Below, one piece after another: positions 1 to 9,336 of a DNA stretch of 45,428 nt (the first letter of the stretch is position 1; the number at the start of each line of letters is the position of its first letter). Made by a program: the position numbers and the translations under genes. The stretch is from positions 1 to 45,428 of the forward strand of contig WHTP01000034.1 of the NCBI GenBank assembly GCA_009377695.1, in the 5' to 3' direction. This DNA comes from Hyphomicrobiales bacterium (GTDB taxonomy: Bacteria > Pseudomonadota > Alphaproteobacteria > Rhizobiales > Xanthobacteraceae). The notes under the pieces are model-generated. The model ran no database searches. It saw nothing but the letters and a program-made list of their open reading frames with translations, and was not told where the DNA came from.

Positions 1-298
1 CATGAGGGCAGCATCGCCCCGATAAACTCCCGACATCGCCAGATCACTCACAGCGGTTGGGGCGGCGTAATAAGCTGCGCAGTGTTGAGCGGATCCTCGA
101 CCATTGCCCCCCACCAAATGTTTTCGCACGGCCAGGGTCATTTTCGACCCGGGACCAGGCCAGCGGTCCCGCCATGTCGGCTGTGCCCCCGAAAGCGGAA
201 CTAAAATCAGGGTATTGGCATCTGCCTCGATGGGGCTGTAGCGGGTTGATGGTGTCGCTTGGCGCGTGATTCGAGCTCCCAAACCGGAGCCTCGAATC
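1..298. other. Intergenic sequence upstream of IS5 remnant
   Basis: No convincing gene is seen. A short open frame at 57-269 has no plausible start signal and no recognisable domain. Its latter part resembles the small spurious frames often seen inside rhizobial intergenic repeats. The last ~40 bases before 299 probably carry the left end of the decayed IS5-type element, but I could not identify a matching right inverted repeat because the element is truncated. Confidence 0.4.
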
Positions 299-806
299 AT
301 GCGCTACGAACTCACCAATTATGAATGGGCCGCTATCAAGCCGTTCCTGCGGAACAAACCGCGCGGTGTGCCGCGTGTGAACGACCGCTGTGTTCTGAAT
401 GGCATCTTCTGGGTTGCTACGATCTAAGGCACCATGGCGCGATCTACCGCAGAGCTTCGGTTCCTACACCACCTGCTACAACCGCTTCGTTCGCTGGCGT
501 CGGGCTGGAGTCTGGAGCCGGATCATGGAGGCACTTGCCGGCGCTCATGATGCAGTTTGTCCAAATGATCGAAACGTCGATTGTGCGTGTTCATCAGCAC
601 GCAGCTTGCATCGCTCGTAACAAGAAACAGTCCATGGACCGGTCACGAGGTGGCCTGACCAGCAAGATTCATGCAGTGGTCGATGCCAAAGGGCTGCCCG
701 TTCGTCTGGGAGTTACAACGGGCGAAGCGCACGACAACCGTCTCGCCTCCAAACTCTTGGCCCAATTGAGGTCGGGATCGATGCTACTCGCTGACCGTGG
801 ATATGA
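299..806 (+). pseudogene. IS5-family transposase remnant (frameshifted, 3' truncated)
   Basis: Three successive frames together give the start and middle of an IS5-group transposase. The first begins at the ATG at 299 (MRYELTNYEW) and stops at 425-427. The second carries APWRDLP and YNRFVRWRRAGVWSRIM (about 428-535). The third carries VQMIETSIVRVHQH, QSMDRSRGGLTSKIH and LLADRGYD (about 555-806). Homology then stops abruptly, so the C-terminal third with the last catalytic Glu is missing. The usual first catalytic Asp (IDTS in relatives) reads Glu here (IETS). With at least two frameshifts and a deletion the copy cannot be active. It lies about 340 bp from tRNA-Phe and marks an old insertion at the edge of the housekeeping block. 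Confidence 0.88.
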
Positions 807-1149
807 CATATTCATCCATGAGAACGTTGGAACATTGGATTTTGAACTCCGCAAAGACATGTGCAGGAGTCTAATCGGGAATTGGAGCGTGCGCGATCCG
901 TGCGCAGGCTTCGCGCCTTTGCTGCCGCAGCGCCAACGTTGCTAGTCGGGCGCACGCAAGTTGGTTTTTTTTCGGTGCGTCGGTGCTGTGCCAAAGAAGC
1001 GAATGCGCGGCGTGGATCTCGATCGTGACACCGTCGCCGCGAGCCTGAGCACCCGGCCCCATTGTCGCCCCAGGACCGCCCCGGGTCATTCCGCTCCGTG
1101 TCGCTCGCCCCGGCTCCTGAAAATATCTATCACTATTTCAATGATTTAA
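807..1149. other. Gene-free stretch between IS5 remnant and tRNA-Phe
   Basis: Several short open frames on both strands overlap one another; none has a domain or a good ribosome-binding site. The sequence after the transposase homology breaks off is unrelated to the IS. It contains a T-run at 964-970. Being immediately 3' of tRNA-Phe, it may hold debris from integration at that tRNA, but no integrase fragment is visible. Confidence 0.4.
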
Positions 1150-1225
1150 TGGTGCCCAGGGGCGGGATCGAACCACCGACACCGTGATTTTCAGTCACGT
1201 GCTCTACCAACTGAGCTACCTGGGC
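1150..1225 (-). tRNA. tRNA-Phe (anticodon GAA)
   Basis: The reverse complement folds as a full cloverleaf. Acceptor arms GCCCAGG and CCTGGGC pair perfectly. The anticodon stem CGTGA/TCACG holds the loop CTGAAAA, giving anticodon GAA. The T-arm has GGTTCGATCC. Discriminator A and an encoded CCA end occupy 1150-1153. It closes the murA-to-yacG housekeeping neighbourhood and follows yacG on the same strand by about 120 bp. Confidence 0.97.
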
Positions 1226-1345
1226 GCCGACCCGTCGAACGACGGGGGATATGCGGAGCGCGGGGCGTTATAGAGGCTCGCTGCCGCACTGTCCAGAACA
1301 GCGCGAACCGCGAAAAATGCGCGATGTTTGCGGGGGTATCCGCCC

Positions 1346-1555
1346 TCAGCCGCGCTCGTTCTCCGGCGCGCCGTCGTCGCGCAGGCCGTCCTCATCCTCG
1401 TCCTCCTTACCGGGCACGGCGTAGACGCCGGACAGCCAGCGATTGAGATCGACGTCGCGGCAGCGCTTGGAACAGAACGGACGGAATTGATCCGCGACCG
1501 GTCGGGCGCAGATCGGACAGCGCCCAACGGCGCGGGATGAGGCGTGATCCGACAT
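1346..1555 (-). CDS. yacG: YacG, zinc-binding DNA gyrase inhibitor
   Basis: A 69-residue protein with the YacG signature: a CPIC pair at C13/C16 and CSKRC at C28/C32, the four zinc ligands, followed by DLNRWLSG and an acidic tail. Known YacG proteins are small zinc-finger proteins that bind GyrB and inhibit gyrase. The length and the order maf-yacG-tRNA-Phe are typical of Hyphomicrobiales. The start at 1555 lies 41 bp downstream of the maf stop, so both are probably on one transcript. The C-terminus is rich in Asp/Glu, as in relatives. Confidence 0.92.
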   Translation of the reverse strand: MSDHASSRAVGRCPICARPVADQFRPFCSKRCRDVDLNRWLSGVYAVPGKEDEDEDGLRDDGAPENERG

Positions 1556-1596
1556 CGCTCTTATATGGGCATCGACGGCGGCGCGGCCAACGGTTG

Positions 1597-2220
1597 TCAG
1601 ACCGCGTTGAGCCAGCCGAAGCGGATCGGATAGCCCTCGCCGTGCAGCAGCGCGGTGGTCTCATAGAGCGGCAGGCCGACCACGTTGGAGTAGGACCCCA
1701 CGAGCTTGACGATGAAGGTGCCGGCGATGCCCTGCGCTGCATAGGCGCCGGCCTTGCCGCGCCACTCGCCGGAGGCGAGATAGGCTTCGATATCCTCCTC
1801 GTTGAGCCGCTTGAAGCGTACCTTGGTCTCGACCAGCCGCTGCCGGAACGCGCCGGCCGGGGTCACCAGGCAGACCGCGGTATGAACGCGATGATTGCGG
1901 CCGGAGAGGAGCCGCAGGCATTGCGCAGCCTCGTCCAGGAGTTCGGCCTTCGGCAGGATGCGCCGCCCGACCGCGACCACGGTATCGGCGGAGAGGATAT
2001 AGGCGCCGCGCAATTCCTCATCGACATTGACCAGCGAGAACGCGGCCTCGGCCTTGGCGCGCGCCAGCCGGTTGGCGCAGGCGCGCGGCAGCTCGCCGCG
2101 TTTGGGCGTCTCGTCGATGTCGGTCGGACGCAGCGCATCGGGCTCGATGCCGGCCTGGTTGACGAGCGTCACGCGGCGCGGAGAACCGGAAGCGAGGACG
2201 AGTTTGGGCCGGCCGATCAT
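1597..2220 (-). CDS. maf: Maf-like nucleotide pyrophosphatase
   Basis: A 207-residue Maf/HAM1-type protein. Maf proteins hydrolyse non-canonical or modified NTPs to monophosphates; the substrate cannot be told from sequence alone. Family marks are LASGSPRR near the N-terminus (residues 8-15), LSADTVV in the middle (the Asp is catalytic in the family), and [11 protein letters not shown] near the end. The start at 2220 (MIGRPKLVL) matches the family; the frame stays open upstream to 2883 but that part overlaps the phosphatase gene and shows no homology. In many relatives infA lies directly upstream of maf; here only about 116 bp separate maf from the phosphatase and infA is absent. Confidence 0.93.
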   Translation of the reverse strand: MIGRPKLVLASGSPRRVTLVNQAGIEPDALRPTDIDETPKRGELPRACANRLARAKAEAAFSLVNVDEELRGAYILSADTVVAVGRRILPKAELLDEAAQCLRLLSGRNHRVHTAVCLVTPAGAFRQRLVETKVRFKRLNEEDIEAYLASGEWRGKAGAYAAQGIAGTFIVKLVGSYSNVVGLPLYETTALLHGEGYPIRFGWLNAV

Positions 2221-2336
2221 GGGATAAGACTTTCGCTCATGCTGCGCTCGGTGAGATCGCAAGGGGTTACCGGAAGGCGGCGTTTTCGACAACCGGATAA
2301 CCGACAGATGTCCGCGCCACCATCCTCCTCTTTGCC

Positions 2337-2798
2337 TCATCTTTGCGTGCTTGCGCCCCCGAAGAACCTGGCCTTGATCCGGGCCAGCAACTGGTCCCGC
2401 ACCGCGCGGTAGGCGTCGAGCCGCTGCGCGCGACTGCCTTCGGTCGCGGTCGGATCCGCAGTCGGCCAGTATTCGATCGCGGCGGCGATGCGATGGGTGA
2501 GCGCCAGCGCCGTATGATGGGCTTCCGGCGACAGGGTCACGATCAGATCGAAATCGAGGCCCTCGAGGTCTTCCAATTCCTCGATGGTCATGGGCTCGTG
2601 CTCGGAGATGTCGATACCGCTCTCCGCCATCGTGGCGACCGCGAACGGATCGAGCACATCCTTGCGCACGCCAGCCGAGGCGACCGTCATCCCCTCCCCG
2701 GCGGTCTGACGCAGCAGCGCGGCCGCCATCGGCGAGCGCACCGAATTGAAGGCACAGACGAACAGCACCGACCGCGGCCGTGATGCGGCGACCTCCAT
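2337..2798 (-). CDS. Low-molecular-weight protein tyrosine phosphatase / ArsC-like
   Basis: A 153-residue protein of the LMW tyrosine phosphatase fold. The phosphate-binding loop is at the N-terminus, C15-AFNSV-R21-S (CX5R). A WPTADP segment about two-thirds along supplies the general-acid Asp expected in the family. Members are cytoplasmic tyrosine phosphatases or arsenate reductases; the extra redox cysteines of thioredoxin-dependent arsenate reductases are not evident, so phosphatase is more likely. It sits between UPF0262 and maf as in other Hyphomicrobiales. About 100 bp upstream is a palindromic repeat. Confidence 0.88.
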   Translation of the reverse strand: MEVAASRPRSVLFVCAFNSVRSPMAAALLRQTAGEGMTVASAGVRKDVLDPFAVATMAESGIDISEHEPMTIEELEDLEGLDFDLIVTLSPEAHHTALALTHRIAAAIEYWPTADPTATEGSRAQRLDAYRAVRDQLLARIKARFFGGASTQR

Positions 2799-2851
2799 TA
2801 GAGCCCATCCCGCTCCAGTGGAATTGGAATGCGCTCTCGATTCTTTGCACG

Positions 2852-2900
2852 GCGCATGTCCTTTTCGGAAAACCGGTTCCCACTTTTCCGGGACATGCGC
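2852..2900. repeat. Palindromic intergenic repeat touching UPF0262 stop codon
   Basis: Arms GCGCATGTCC (2852-2861) and GGACATGCGC (2891-2900) are perfect inverted repeats around a core with TTTTCGGAAAACCGG and CCACTTTTCCG. This matches, from memory, a repeat widely scattered in Hyphomicrobiales genomes (core with AAAACCGGTTCCCACTTTT). Its right edge overlaps the last base of the UPF0262 stop codon (2900-2902). It lies within a co-directional operon, so the transcript would carry this hairpin between UPF0262 and the phosphatase. Confidence 0.8.
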
Positions 2901-3394
2901 TAACCCTTCCAGTGCAGCACGCAGATCAGCGTGAACAGCCGGCGCGCGGTCTCGACATCGACGTTGACCTTGCGCTTGAGGCGCTCGGCCAGGAGCTGCG
3001 AGCCCTCGTCATGCAGCGAGCGGCGCGCCATATCGAGCGCCTCGATCCGGTCGGGGGTCGCGGTGCGGATCGCTTCGTAATAGCTGTCGCAGACCATGTA
3101 GTAGTCCTTGACGATGCGCCGCAGCGGTGTGAGCGACAGAAGATGCGCCATCACAGGCTCATCGTTGGCGCGGCGGATGTCGAATACGAGCCGGCTGCCG
3201 GTGATGCTCAGGTGCAGCTTGAACGGCCCGCGCGCCGCATGCGCTGGATCGAAGCTGTTGGCTTCGAGCAGATCGTAGATCGCGACCGCGCGCTCATGCT
3301 CGATGTCGGGGCCGGAGCGGCCGATCGAGGCCTCATCCAGCGTCACGGCCACGAGGCGGCGGGAGCTGCCGGCGGCGCGTGGCCGGCGCATCAT
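2900..3394 (-). CDS. UPF0262 family protein
   Basis: A 164-residue member of UPF0262, a family of unknown function restricted largely to Alphaproteobacteria and almost always placed next to hisD. Conserved stretches include LVAVTLDE near the N-terminus, [23 protein letters not shown] and [18 protein letters not shown]. No enzyme motif or membrane segment is seen. The start codon overlaps the hisD stop (ATGA type, 3391-3394), indicating translational coupling. The name is secure from family resemblance and context; no function should be assigned. Confidence 0.92.
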   Translation of the reverse strand: MMRRPRAAGSSRRLVAVTLDEASIGRSGPDIEHERAVAIYDLLEANSFDPAHAARGPFKLHLSITGSRLVFDIRRANDEPVMAHLLSLTPLRRIVKDYYMVCDSYYEAIRTATPDRIEALDMARRSLHDEGSQLLAERLKRKVNVDVETARRLFTLICVLHWKG

Positions 3395-4686
3395 TGCGGA
3401 TTGAAGCGCATCGCGACCGAACGAGCGTGGGCGTCGAGCCCTTCCGCTTCACCGAGCGCGATCGCGGCCGGACCGAGCCGGCGCAACTGCTCGGGCCCGC
3501 ATTTGAGGATCGACGTGCGCTTCATGAAATCGAGCACGCCGAGGCCGGAGGAAAAGCGCGCCGAGCGCGCGGTCGGCAACACATGGTTCGAGCCGCCGAC
3601 ATAGTCGCCGATCGCTTCCGGCGTGTGCGCGCCGAGGAAGATCGCGCCGGCATTGCGGATACGTCCCGCGATGCCCTCGGCATCGTCGCATTCGATCTCG
3701 AGATGCTCGGGCGCGACCGCGTCGACCAGCGGCACCGCGTCGTCGAGTTTCGCGATCTTGATGATGGCGCCGAAATCGCGCCACGATGCGGAGGCGACCG
3801 GCGCACGCGGCAGGGTCTTGAGCTGCGCTTCGACGGATTTTTCCACCGCGCTCGCGAGCGCGTCGTCGTCCGTGATCAGGATCGACTGCGCGCTGACATC
3901 GTGCTCGGCCTGCGCCAGCAGATCGGCTGCGATCCAATCGGGATTGCCGCTCTTGTCGGCGAGGATGAGCACCTCGGACGGGCCGGCGATCATGTCGATG
4001 CCGACCTTGCCGAACACGAGCCGCTTGGCGACCGCCACATAGGCATTGCCCGGCCCGACGATCTTCGCGACCGGCTTGATCGTCTCGGTGCCGTAGGCGA
4101 GCGCCGCCACCGCCTGCGCACCGCCGACGCGATAGACCTCGTCGACGCCGGCGATCTTCGCCGCCGCCAGCACCAGCGGTGCGAGCTTGCCGTCCGGCGC
4201 CGGCACCACCATCACCACGCGCGGCACGCCCGCCACCTTGGCGGGCACCGCGTTCATGAGAACAGACGATGGATAGGCGGCGGTGCCACCCGGCACATAG
4301 AGCCCGACCGCCTCGATGGCGGTCCAACGGTGACCGAGTTCGACACCGAGCGCATCGGTGAAGCGGTCGTTCGAAGGCACCTGGCGCTTGTGATAGACTT
4401 CGATCCGCTGCTTGGCGAGATTGAGCGCATCGAGCGCGCGGCGGTCGCAGGCCGCATGCGCCACCTCGATCTCGGCCGCGGTCACGCGCAGATCCTTGGC
4501 GCCGACCGACACCCGGTCGAACTTGTTGGTCAGTTCGACCAGTGCCTGGTCGCCGCGGGCGACCACATCAGCGATGATGCCGCGGACGGTCGCCTCGACG
4601 TCAGCCGCCGCCTCGCGCTTGGTGTCGAGGAAGGCGCGGAAACGCTGCGCAAAATCGGGGGATTGGGCGTCAAGACGGATGGGCAT
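3391..4686 (-). CDS. hisD: Histidinol dehydrogenase
   Basis: A 431-residue HisD, catalysing the last two steps of histidine biosynthesis (L-histidinol to L-histidine with 2 NAD+). Full family length. Signatures include [18 protein letters not shown], the [15 protein letters not shown] segment, [16 protein letters not shown] and [13 protein letters not shown] near the C-terminus; the His and Glu of the APEHLE region are catalytic or zinc-related in the family. A purine-rich AAGGGG precedes the ATG at 4686. It is followed by UPF0262 with a 4-base overlap and preceded by DUF2948 across a 172-bp gap containing a palindrome. Confidence 0.98.
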   Translation of the reverse strand: MPIRLDAQSPDFAQRFRAFLDTKREAAADVEATVRGIIADVVARGDQALVELTNKFDRVSVGAKDLRVTAAEIEVAHAACDRRALDALNLAKQRIEVYHKRQVPSNDRFTDALGVELGHRWTAIEAVGLYVPGGTAAYPSSVLMNAVPAKVAGVPRVVMVVPAPDGKLAPLVLAAAKIAGVDEVYRVGGAQAVAALAYGTETIKPVAKIVGPGNAYVAVAKRLVFGKVGIDMIAGPSEVLILADKSGNPDWIAADLLAQAEHDVSAQSILITDDDALASAVEKSVEAQLKTLPRAPVASASWRDFGAIIKIAKLDDAVPLVDAVAPEHLEIECDDAEGIAGRIRNAGAIFLGAHTPEAIGDYVGGSNHVLPTARSARFSSGLGVLDFMKRTSILKCGPEQLRRLGPAAIALGEAEGLDAHARSVAMRFNPQ

Positions 4687-4757
4687 GCCCCTTCATAGAG
4701 CACCCGTTCGCAAAAGGGGAGATGTCAGATGTTTCGCCGTCCGCGCCTGTCGCGGGC

Positions 4758-4797
4758 ATCCACGTCTGATATCGACGTTCAAATCAAGACGTGGATG
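4758..4797. repeat. Inverted repeat between DUF2948 and hisD
   Basis: CATCCACGTCT (4758-4768) is mirrored by AGACGTGGATG (4787-4797) around an 18-base loop, inside the 172-bp gap upstream of hisD. The surrounding GGGCATCCACG / CGTGGATGGCCGGG context looks like another dispersed intergenic repeat of this clade. It may be a transcript hairpin, but there is no following T-run to make it a classical terminator. Confidence 0.65.
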
Positions 4798-4858
4798 GCC
4801 GGGCACCATGGCGTTTACGCCCATCTTCGACGGGCTATGCCCCCTAACGAGGGAGATG

Positions 4859-5326
4859 TTAATGCCGGACGCCGGTCGCTTCTGTCGCGCTCGGCGCTCG
4901 CGTCTCGACCACTCGGGCCGGACCAAGGTCGACCAGTTCGACCTCCAGGCACTCAACCTCGCACCGCAGCGCCGCACCGCCGGAGAACAACAGCGTCACG
5001 ACGCCGGCGGGCGTATCGGTCGCTTCAAATTCGACTGCCAAAAGGTTAAGGACCTTGTCCTTTCCGGTCGGCGCGACCTGCTTGCACTTGCAATTCAGGA
5101 CGCGGTCGAACCGCAGCGCCGCGCGGCGGCGGCGCATGTCGGGGTTCGATGCGGTCCAGGCCTGCCAATCGAAGCGGTCGAGACCGACGACCAGGCGCTT
5201 CTCCTGCGGGCGCCAATGCACGTCCGCGACCTTGACCTCGGCGTCCTGCAGATGGGTTGACACGACCTCGAGGTCGTCCGGGTCGAGAGCGACAAATTTC
5301 AGCGGCTCCATCGTCGCCGGCTCCAT
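4859..5326 (-). CDS. DUF2948 family protein
   Basis: A 155-residue protein matching DUF2948, an alphaproteobacterial family of unknown function found between murA and hisD. Typical features are LKFVALDPDDLEVVS at the start, DVHW, RRRAALRFD in the middle and a LLFSGGAALRCEVECLEV stretch near the C-terminus. No signal peptide or membrane helix. The start at 5326 is preferred because GGGGTAAG lies just upstream; a second in-frame ATG at 5311 is possible. In relatives this gene directly follows murA; here two opposite-strand genes have been inserted between them. Confidence 0.88.
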   Translation of the reverse strand: MEPATMEPLKFVALDPDDLEVVSTHLQDAEVKVADVHWRPQEKRLVVGLDRFDWQAWTASNPDMRRRRAALRFDRVLNCKCKQVAPTGKDKVLNLLAVEFEATDTPAGVVTLLFSGGAALRCEVECLEVELVDLGPARVVETRAPSATEATGVRH

Positions 5327-5470
5327 GGCTTACCCCTATTGCCATCCTCCCCGAGGATAGCTGGTAGCTAGGAAGCGCCCCCGCGATGCGCAAGCGCTTA
5401 ACTTGTCCCCTTACCCCCCGCGACATACGATCCGATCTAATGGCCGATTAACAGCCGCGAGGGACCGCCG

Positions 5471-6262
5471 ATGCCGAAGCCTTTATCGACCGCCGCCCGC
5501 ATCATTTTCGGGTTCGTCTTGCTCGCCGGTCTGGCCGGGATGACCTCTGCGCAAAGTCATGCGCAGGTCCGTCTCGACGTGCCCTATGTGCCGACACCGC
5601 AGAACGTCGTCGATCACATGCTCGACATGGCAAAGCTCACGACGGACGACGTCCACGTCGACCTCGGCTCCGGCGACGGCCGCATCGTCATCACCGCGGC
5701 GAAGCGCGGCGCGCGCTCGACCGGTGTCGACCTCAACCCGACCCGGGTCGCGGAAGCCAACGAGAACGCGAAGAAAGCCGGCGTCAGCGACCGCGTCGCC
5801 TTCATCCAGGGCGACCTGTTCGAGATCGACATCAGCAAAGCCGATGTGCTGACGATGTACCTCCTGCAGGGCGTCAATCTTCGGCTCCGCCCGCGCATCC
5901 TCGCAGACCTGCGTCCGGGATCGCGCGTCGTCTCCCACGCCTTCACCATGAATGACTGGGAGGCGGACCAGCATGCAAACCTGAATGGCCGCAACATTTA
6001 CCTCTGGATCGTTCCCGGAAAAGCCGAGGGCACCTGGCAGGCTGAGAGCGGCGGGCGCAAGTTCACGCTTAACTTGAAGCAGGCGTTCCAGAAGCTCACC
6101 GGCACCGCCACCATCGATGGCAAGTCCGTACCGGTAACGGGACGCCTCACCGGAAATACGATCGAATTGTCGGCCGACTTCGGCGGCGGAGCGACGCCGC
6201 TGCGCGGAGAGATCAAGGACGACGCCATCGCAGGCGAAACCCTGCGCGCCACGCGGTCTTGA
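5471..6262 (+). CDS. Putative exported SAM-dependent methyltransferase
   Basis: A 263-residue protein. Residues 1-31 form a good Sec signal peptide (basic start, hydrophobic core IIFGFVLLAGLAG, then SAQSHA-QV). After it comes a class I Rossmann methyltransferase domain: motif I VDLGSGDGR (about 63-71), post-I acidic loop GVDLNP (about 84-89), and DLFEIDI. The C-terminal ~90 residues are a beta-rich tail, not part of the core fold. A periplasmic methyltransferase is odd because SAM is cytoplasmic; related signal-peptide-bearing proteins exist in environmental bacteria, but I know of no proven substrate. The gene runs against murA and DUF2948 and is followed, after 95 bp, by an amino-acid permease. 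Function is uncertain; the methyltransferase fold is confident. Confidence 0.82.
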   Translation: MPKPLSTAARIIFGFVLLAGLAGMTSAQSHAQVRLDVPYVPTPQNVVDHMLDMAKLTTDDVHVDLGSGDGRIVITAAKRGARSTGVDLNPTRVAEANENAKKAGVSDRVAFIQGDLFEIDISKADVLTMYLLQGVNLRLRPRILADLRPGSRVVSHAFTMNDWEADQHANLNGRNIYLWIVPGKAEGTWQAESGGRKFTLNLKQAFQKLTGTATIDGKSVPVTGRLTGNTIELSADFGGGATPLRGEIKDDAIAGETLRATRS

Positions 6263-6357
6263 CGCCGCCGCTGGGCATGTAACCATCAGAACCGGCGGAC
6301 GCGCCCGATCGGGCCTCATCACACAGCCGCGCTCGAACCTCCCGGAGAACTCCCGAC

Positions 6358-7686
6358 ATGGCCGAACCTGCGACCGCGGCGCCTCGCGCCAGCCTGTCCA
6401 CGCTCGATGCCGCCGCCATCCTGGTCGGCATCGTCATCGGTATCGGCATCTTCAAGACGCCGTCGCTGGTCGCGAACTTCGTGCCCAATGAGACGTTCTT
6501 CATCGCCATCTGGCTGTTGGGCGGCTTCGTCACGTTGGTGGGCGCGCTTTGCTATGCCGAGCTCGGCTCATCGCGGCCGAGCGCCGGCGGCGAGTATCAG
6601 TTCCTGAAGGATGCGTACGGCCCGAGGGTGAGCGTTCTGTTCGCCTGGGCGCGCTGCAGCGTCATTCAACCGGGCGCGATCGCGGCGGTCGCTTTCGTGC
6701 TCGGGGATTACGCCAATGTGTTGTTGAATCTCGGACCGTATGGACCTGCAATCTATGCAGTCCTCGGCGTCCTCCTGATCACGGGCGTCAATTTCGTCGG
6801 CACGTTGCAGGGCAAGCAGACCCAGCTCGTGCTGGTGCTGCTGACGATTGCGGCCATCCTCGTCGTTGCAGTCGCCGGCTTTTTTGCAAACGACGTCGTG
6901 CGGGTGCCCGCGCAACCGAAAGACGTCGGATTGGGCGCCGCCGGACTTGCGATGGTGTTCGTTCTGCTGACCTATGGCGGCTGGAACGAGGCCGCGTACC
7001 TTTCGGGCGAATTGAAAGACGTGAAACGCAACATGGTGCGCGCGTTGATGCTCGGCGTCGCCGTAATCGTCGCGCTCTACATGTTGATCAACTTCGCCTA
7101 CCTGCACGTGCTCGGCCTCGATGGGATGCGCAAGAGCAACGCCGTCGGCGCCGACCTGATGAAAATCGTCGCCGGCCAGAACGGAGCGATCATTCTCAGT
7201 CTGGTTGTCACCTGCACCGCACTGAGCACGCTCAACGGCACCATCTTCACCGGCGCGCGCTCGTACTACGCGCTGGGACGGGATGTCAGCATCTTCCACC
7301 GCCTCGGCATCTGGGAGGAGCGTGGAGATACGCCGGCGAACGGCCTCATCGTCCAAGGCCTTATCGCCATCGTGCTGATCCTGTTCGGATCGACGACGCG
7401 TGACGGGTTCGAGCACATGGTCGCCTATACCGCTCCGGTGTTCTGGCTGTTCATGTGCCTGGTGGCGATCTCGATCATCCTATTCCGCATGCGCGAGCCC
7501 GGCCGCGAGCTGCCGTTCCGCGTGCCGTTTTATCCGCTGCCGCCGCTGATCCTCGCCGCCGCCTGTGCCTGGATGTTCTATTCGGCGCTGGTTTATGCCG
7601 GCTGGGGCTCAATCATGGGCGTGGTAGTGCTGGCGGTCGGACTGCCGCTGATGTTCCTGCATCGAAGTGCTAAGGCAACGGCGTAG
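6358..7686 (+). CDS. APC-superfamily amino acid permease
   Basis: A 442-residue inner-membrane protein with about 12 hydrophobic helices and the amino acid/polyamine/organocation layout. The first helix carries the hallmark GIGIFKTP, which in family structures forms the substrate site. SAGGEYQFLK follows helix 2, and a loop PGRELPFRVPFYPLPP precedes the last helices, as in LAT/AdiC-like members. It probably imports or exchanges a neutral amino acid; the substrate cannot be read from sequence. It lies 95 bp after the exported methyltransferase on the same strand, so the two may share a transcript. It converges on murA, with a long palindromic repeat between the two stops. Confidence 0.9.
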   Translation: MAEPATAAPRASLSTLDAAAILVGIVIGIGIFKTPSLVANFVPNETFFIAIWLLGGFVTLVGALCYAELGSSRPSAGGEYQFLKDAYGPRVSVLFAWARCSVIQPGAIAAVAFVLGDYANVLLNLGPYGPAIYAVLGVLLITGVNFVGTLQGKQTQLVLVLLTIAAILVVAVAGFFANDVVRVPAQPKDVGLGAAGLAMVFVLLTYGGWNEAAYLSGELKDVKRNMVRALMLGVAVIVALYMLINFAYLHVLGLDGMRKSNAVGADLMKIVAGQNGAIILSLVVTCTALSTLNGTIFTGARSYYALGRDVSIFHRLGIWEERGDTPANGLIVQGLIAIVLILFGSTTRDGFEHMVAYTAPVFWLFMCLVAISIILFRMREPGRELPFRVPFYPLPPLILAAACAWMFYSALVYAGWGSIMGVVVLAVGLPLMFLHRSAKATA

Positions 7687-7810
7687 GGCCGGGCGGCCGG
7701 GCGGCGACTGCGTCGCAAATAGAATCAGCCCGGAGTTTGCGTTAGCCTCAAGCGGCTGATCGGGATGTATCAGGCGGCGAAATAGAAGACTGGATGCTTT
7801 CGCTCTGTCT

Positions 7811-7925
7811 CCGTCATCCTGAGGTGGCCGCGTAGCGGCCCTCGAAGGATGCACGGCCACGACTTGCCGCGCCACTCGGGCCGTCGCCCTTCGAGGCTCG
7901 CTACGCTCGCGCCTCAGGGTGACGG
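7811..7925. repeat. GTCATCCTGAGG-type palindromic repeat, copy 1
   Basis: The left end CCGTCATCCTGAGG (about 7811-7824) is mirrored by CCTCAGGGTGACGG (7912-7925) with one G-T type mismatch. Secondary arms lie inside (CCTCGAAGGATG and CCCTTCGAGG). It lies between convergent genes (permease stop 7686, murA stop 7948). Same family as 23242-23297 and 39281-39400. Confidence 0.85.
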
Positions 7926-7947
7926 ATCAAGGGTGGGAGTTGCTGCC

Positions 7948-9237
7948 CTACCCCACGATCCGCTCGATCTCGGCGCCGCAGGCCGAGAGCTTGTCTTCCA
8001 GCCGCTCGAAGCCGCGGTCGAGGTGATAGACGCGGTTCACCATCGTCTCGCCGTCGGCGGCGAGCGCGGCGATCACCAGCGACACCGACGCGCGCAGGTC
8101 GGTCGCCATGACCGGCGCGCCCTTGAGCTTGTCCACACCTTCGATGGTGGCGGTTTCGCCATCGAGCTGGATGCGCGCACCGAAACGCACGAGTTCCTGC
8201 ACGTGCATGAAGCGGTTCTCGAAGATCGTCTCGGTGATGCGCGAGGTGCCGGACGCGCACGTCATCAGTGCCATGAGTTGCGCCTGCAGATCGGTCGGGA
8301 AGCCGGGGAACGGCTGCGTCGTCACCTCGACCGGCTTGAGCGCGCCGCCGTTACGCGCGACCCTTAAGCCCCGGTTGGTTTCGTTGTACTCGAGACCCGC
8401 CGCGGCGAGCACGTCGAGCCCCTCCTGAAGGAGTTCCGCGCGCGCATTCTCGAGCATCACGTCGCCGCCGGTCATGGCGACCGCCATGGCATAGGTGCCG
8501 GTCTCGATGCGATCCGGCAGCACACGGTGACGCGCGCCATTGAGCTTCGACACGCCCTCGACCACGATCTGCGAGCTGCCGGCGCCGTTGATCTTCGCGC
8601 CCATCTTGTTGAGGCAGTCGGCGACATCCTTGATTTCGGGCTCGCGCGCCGCGTTCTCGATCACCGTCGTGCCGTTCGCGAGCGCGGCGGCCATCAGCGC
8701 GGTGTGCGTGCCGCCGACCGTCACCTTGGGAAAGTTGATCTCCCCGCCCTTCAAGCCGTTCTTGGCGCGGGCGACGACATAGCCGCCGTCGATGTCGATG
8801 TCGGCGCCGAGCCGCTCCAGCGCCATGATCAAAAGGTCCACGGGACGCGTGCCGATGGCGCAGCCGCCTGGCAGCGACACCTTGGCCTCACCCATGCGCG
8901 CCAGCAGGGGCGCGATCACCCAGAAACTGGCCCGCATGCGCGAGACCAGTTCGTAGGGCGCGGTGGTATCGATGACGCGCTCGGCGGAAATGTGCAGAGT
9001 CTGGCCGTCATATTGCGTTTCACCCGGCCGCTTGCCGCCGGTCATCACGTCGACGCCGTGGTTGCTGAGGATGCGTTGCAGCAGCCCGACATCCGCAAGC
9101 CGCGGGACATTGTCGAGAATGAGCGTCTGGTCGGTGAGCAGGCTGGCGATCATCAACGGCAGCGTCGCGTTCTTCGCGCCCGAGATCGGGATCGATCCGT
9201 TGAGCCTCTTTCCGCCCGCAATGCGAATGCGATCCAT
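7948..9237 (-). CDS. murA: UDP-N-acetylglucosamine 1-carboxyvinyltransferase
   Basis: A 429-residue MurA, which transfers enolpyruvate from PEP to UDP-GlcNAc, the committed step of peptidoglycan synthesis. Residues K22-N23 in GAKNATLP bind substrate in the family. The catalytic cysteine, fosfomycin target, is present: [12 protein letters not shown] with C126. Further family marks are [11 protein letters not shown] and the late [13 protein letters not shown]. The ATG at 9237 is preceded by AGGAGCAGGGGGA; this start is preferred over the upstream in-frame one at 9279. Upstream lies a small basic conserved protein; downstream the ancestral partner DUF2948 is separated by two inserted genes. Confidence 0.97.
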   Translation of the reverse strand: MDRIRIAGGKRLNGSIPISGAKNATLPLMIASLLTDQTLILDNVPRLADVGLLQRILSNHGVDVMTGGKRPGETQYDGQTLHISAERVIDTTAPYELVSRMRASFWVIAPLLARMGEAKVSLPGGCAIGTRPVDLLIMALERLGADIDIDGGYVVARAKNGLKGGEINFPKVTVGGTHTALMAAALANGTTVIENAAREPEIKDVADCLNKMGAKINGAGSSQIVVEGVSKLNGARHRVLPDRIETGTYAMAVAMTGGDVMLENARAELLQEGLDVLAAAGLEYNETNRGLRVARNGGALKPVEVTTQPFPGFPTDLQAQLMALMTCASGTSRITETIFENRFMHVQELVRFGARIQLDGETATIEGVDKLKGAPVMATDLRASVSLVIAALAADGETMVNRVYHLDRGFERLEDKLSACGAEIERIVG

Positions 9238-9336
9238 TCCCCCTGCTCCTGACGCCGGCACTCGTTGCCGGACCTGCACATGAACGGCGGCCCATCCGGC
9301 CGTGGACCCACCGACCGTTACCCTAGCACGGCGGGT

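Noticed and set aside
2780-3604. Plus-strand open frame opposite UPF0262
   Set aside because: Antisense to a recognised gene, no domain, composition typical of a shadow.
3379-4698. Long plus-strand open frame (439 codons) opposite hisD
   Set aside because: Full antisense overlap with a clear hisD; its Arg/His/Asp-rich translation is typical of G+C-rich frame shadows and has no domain.
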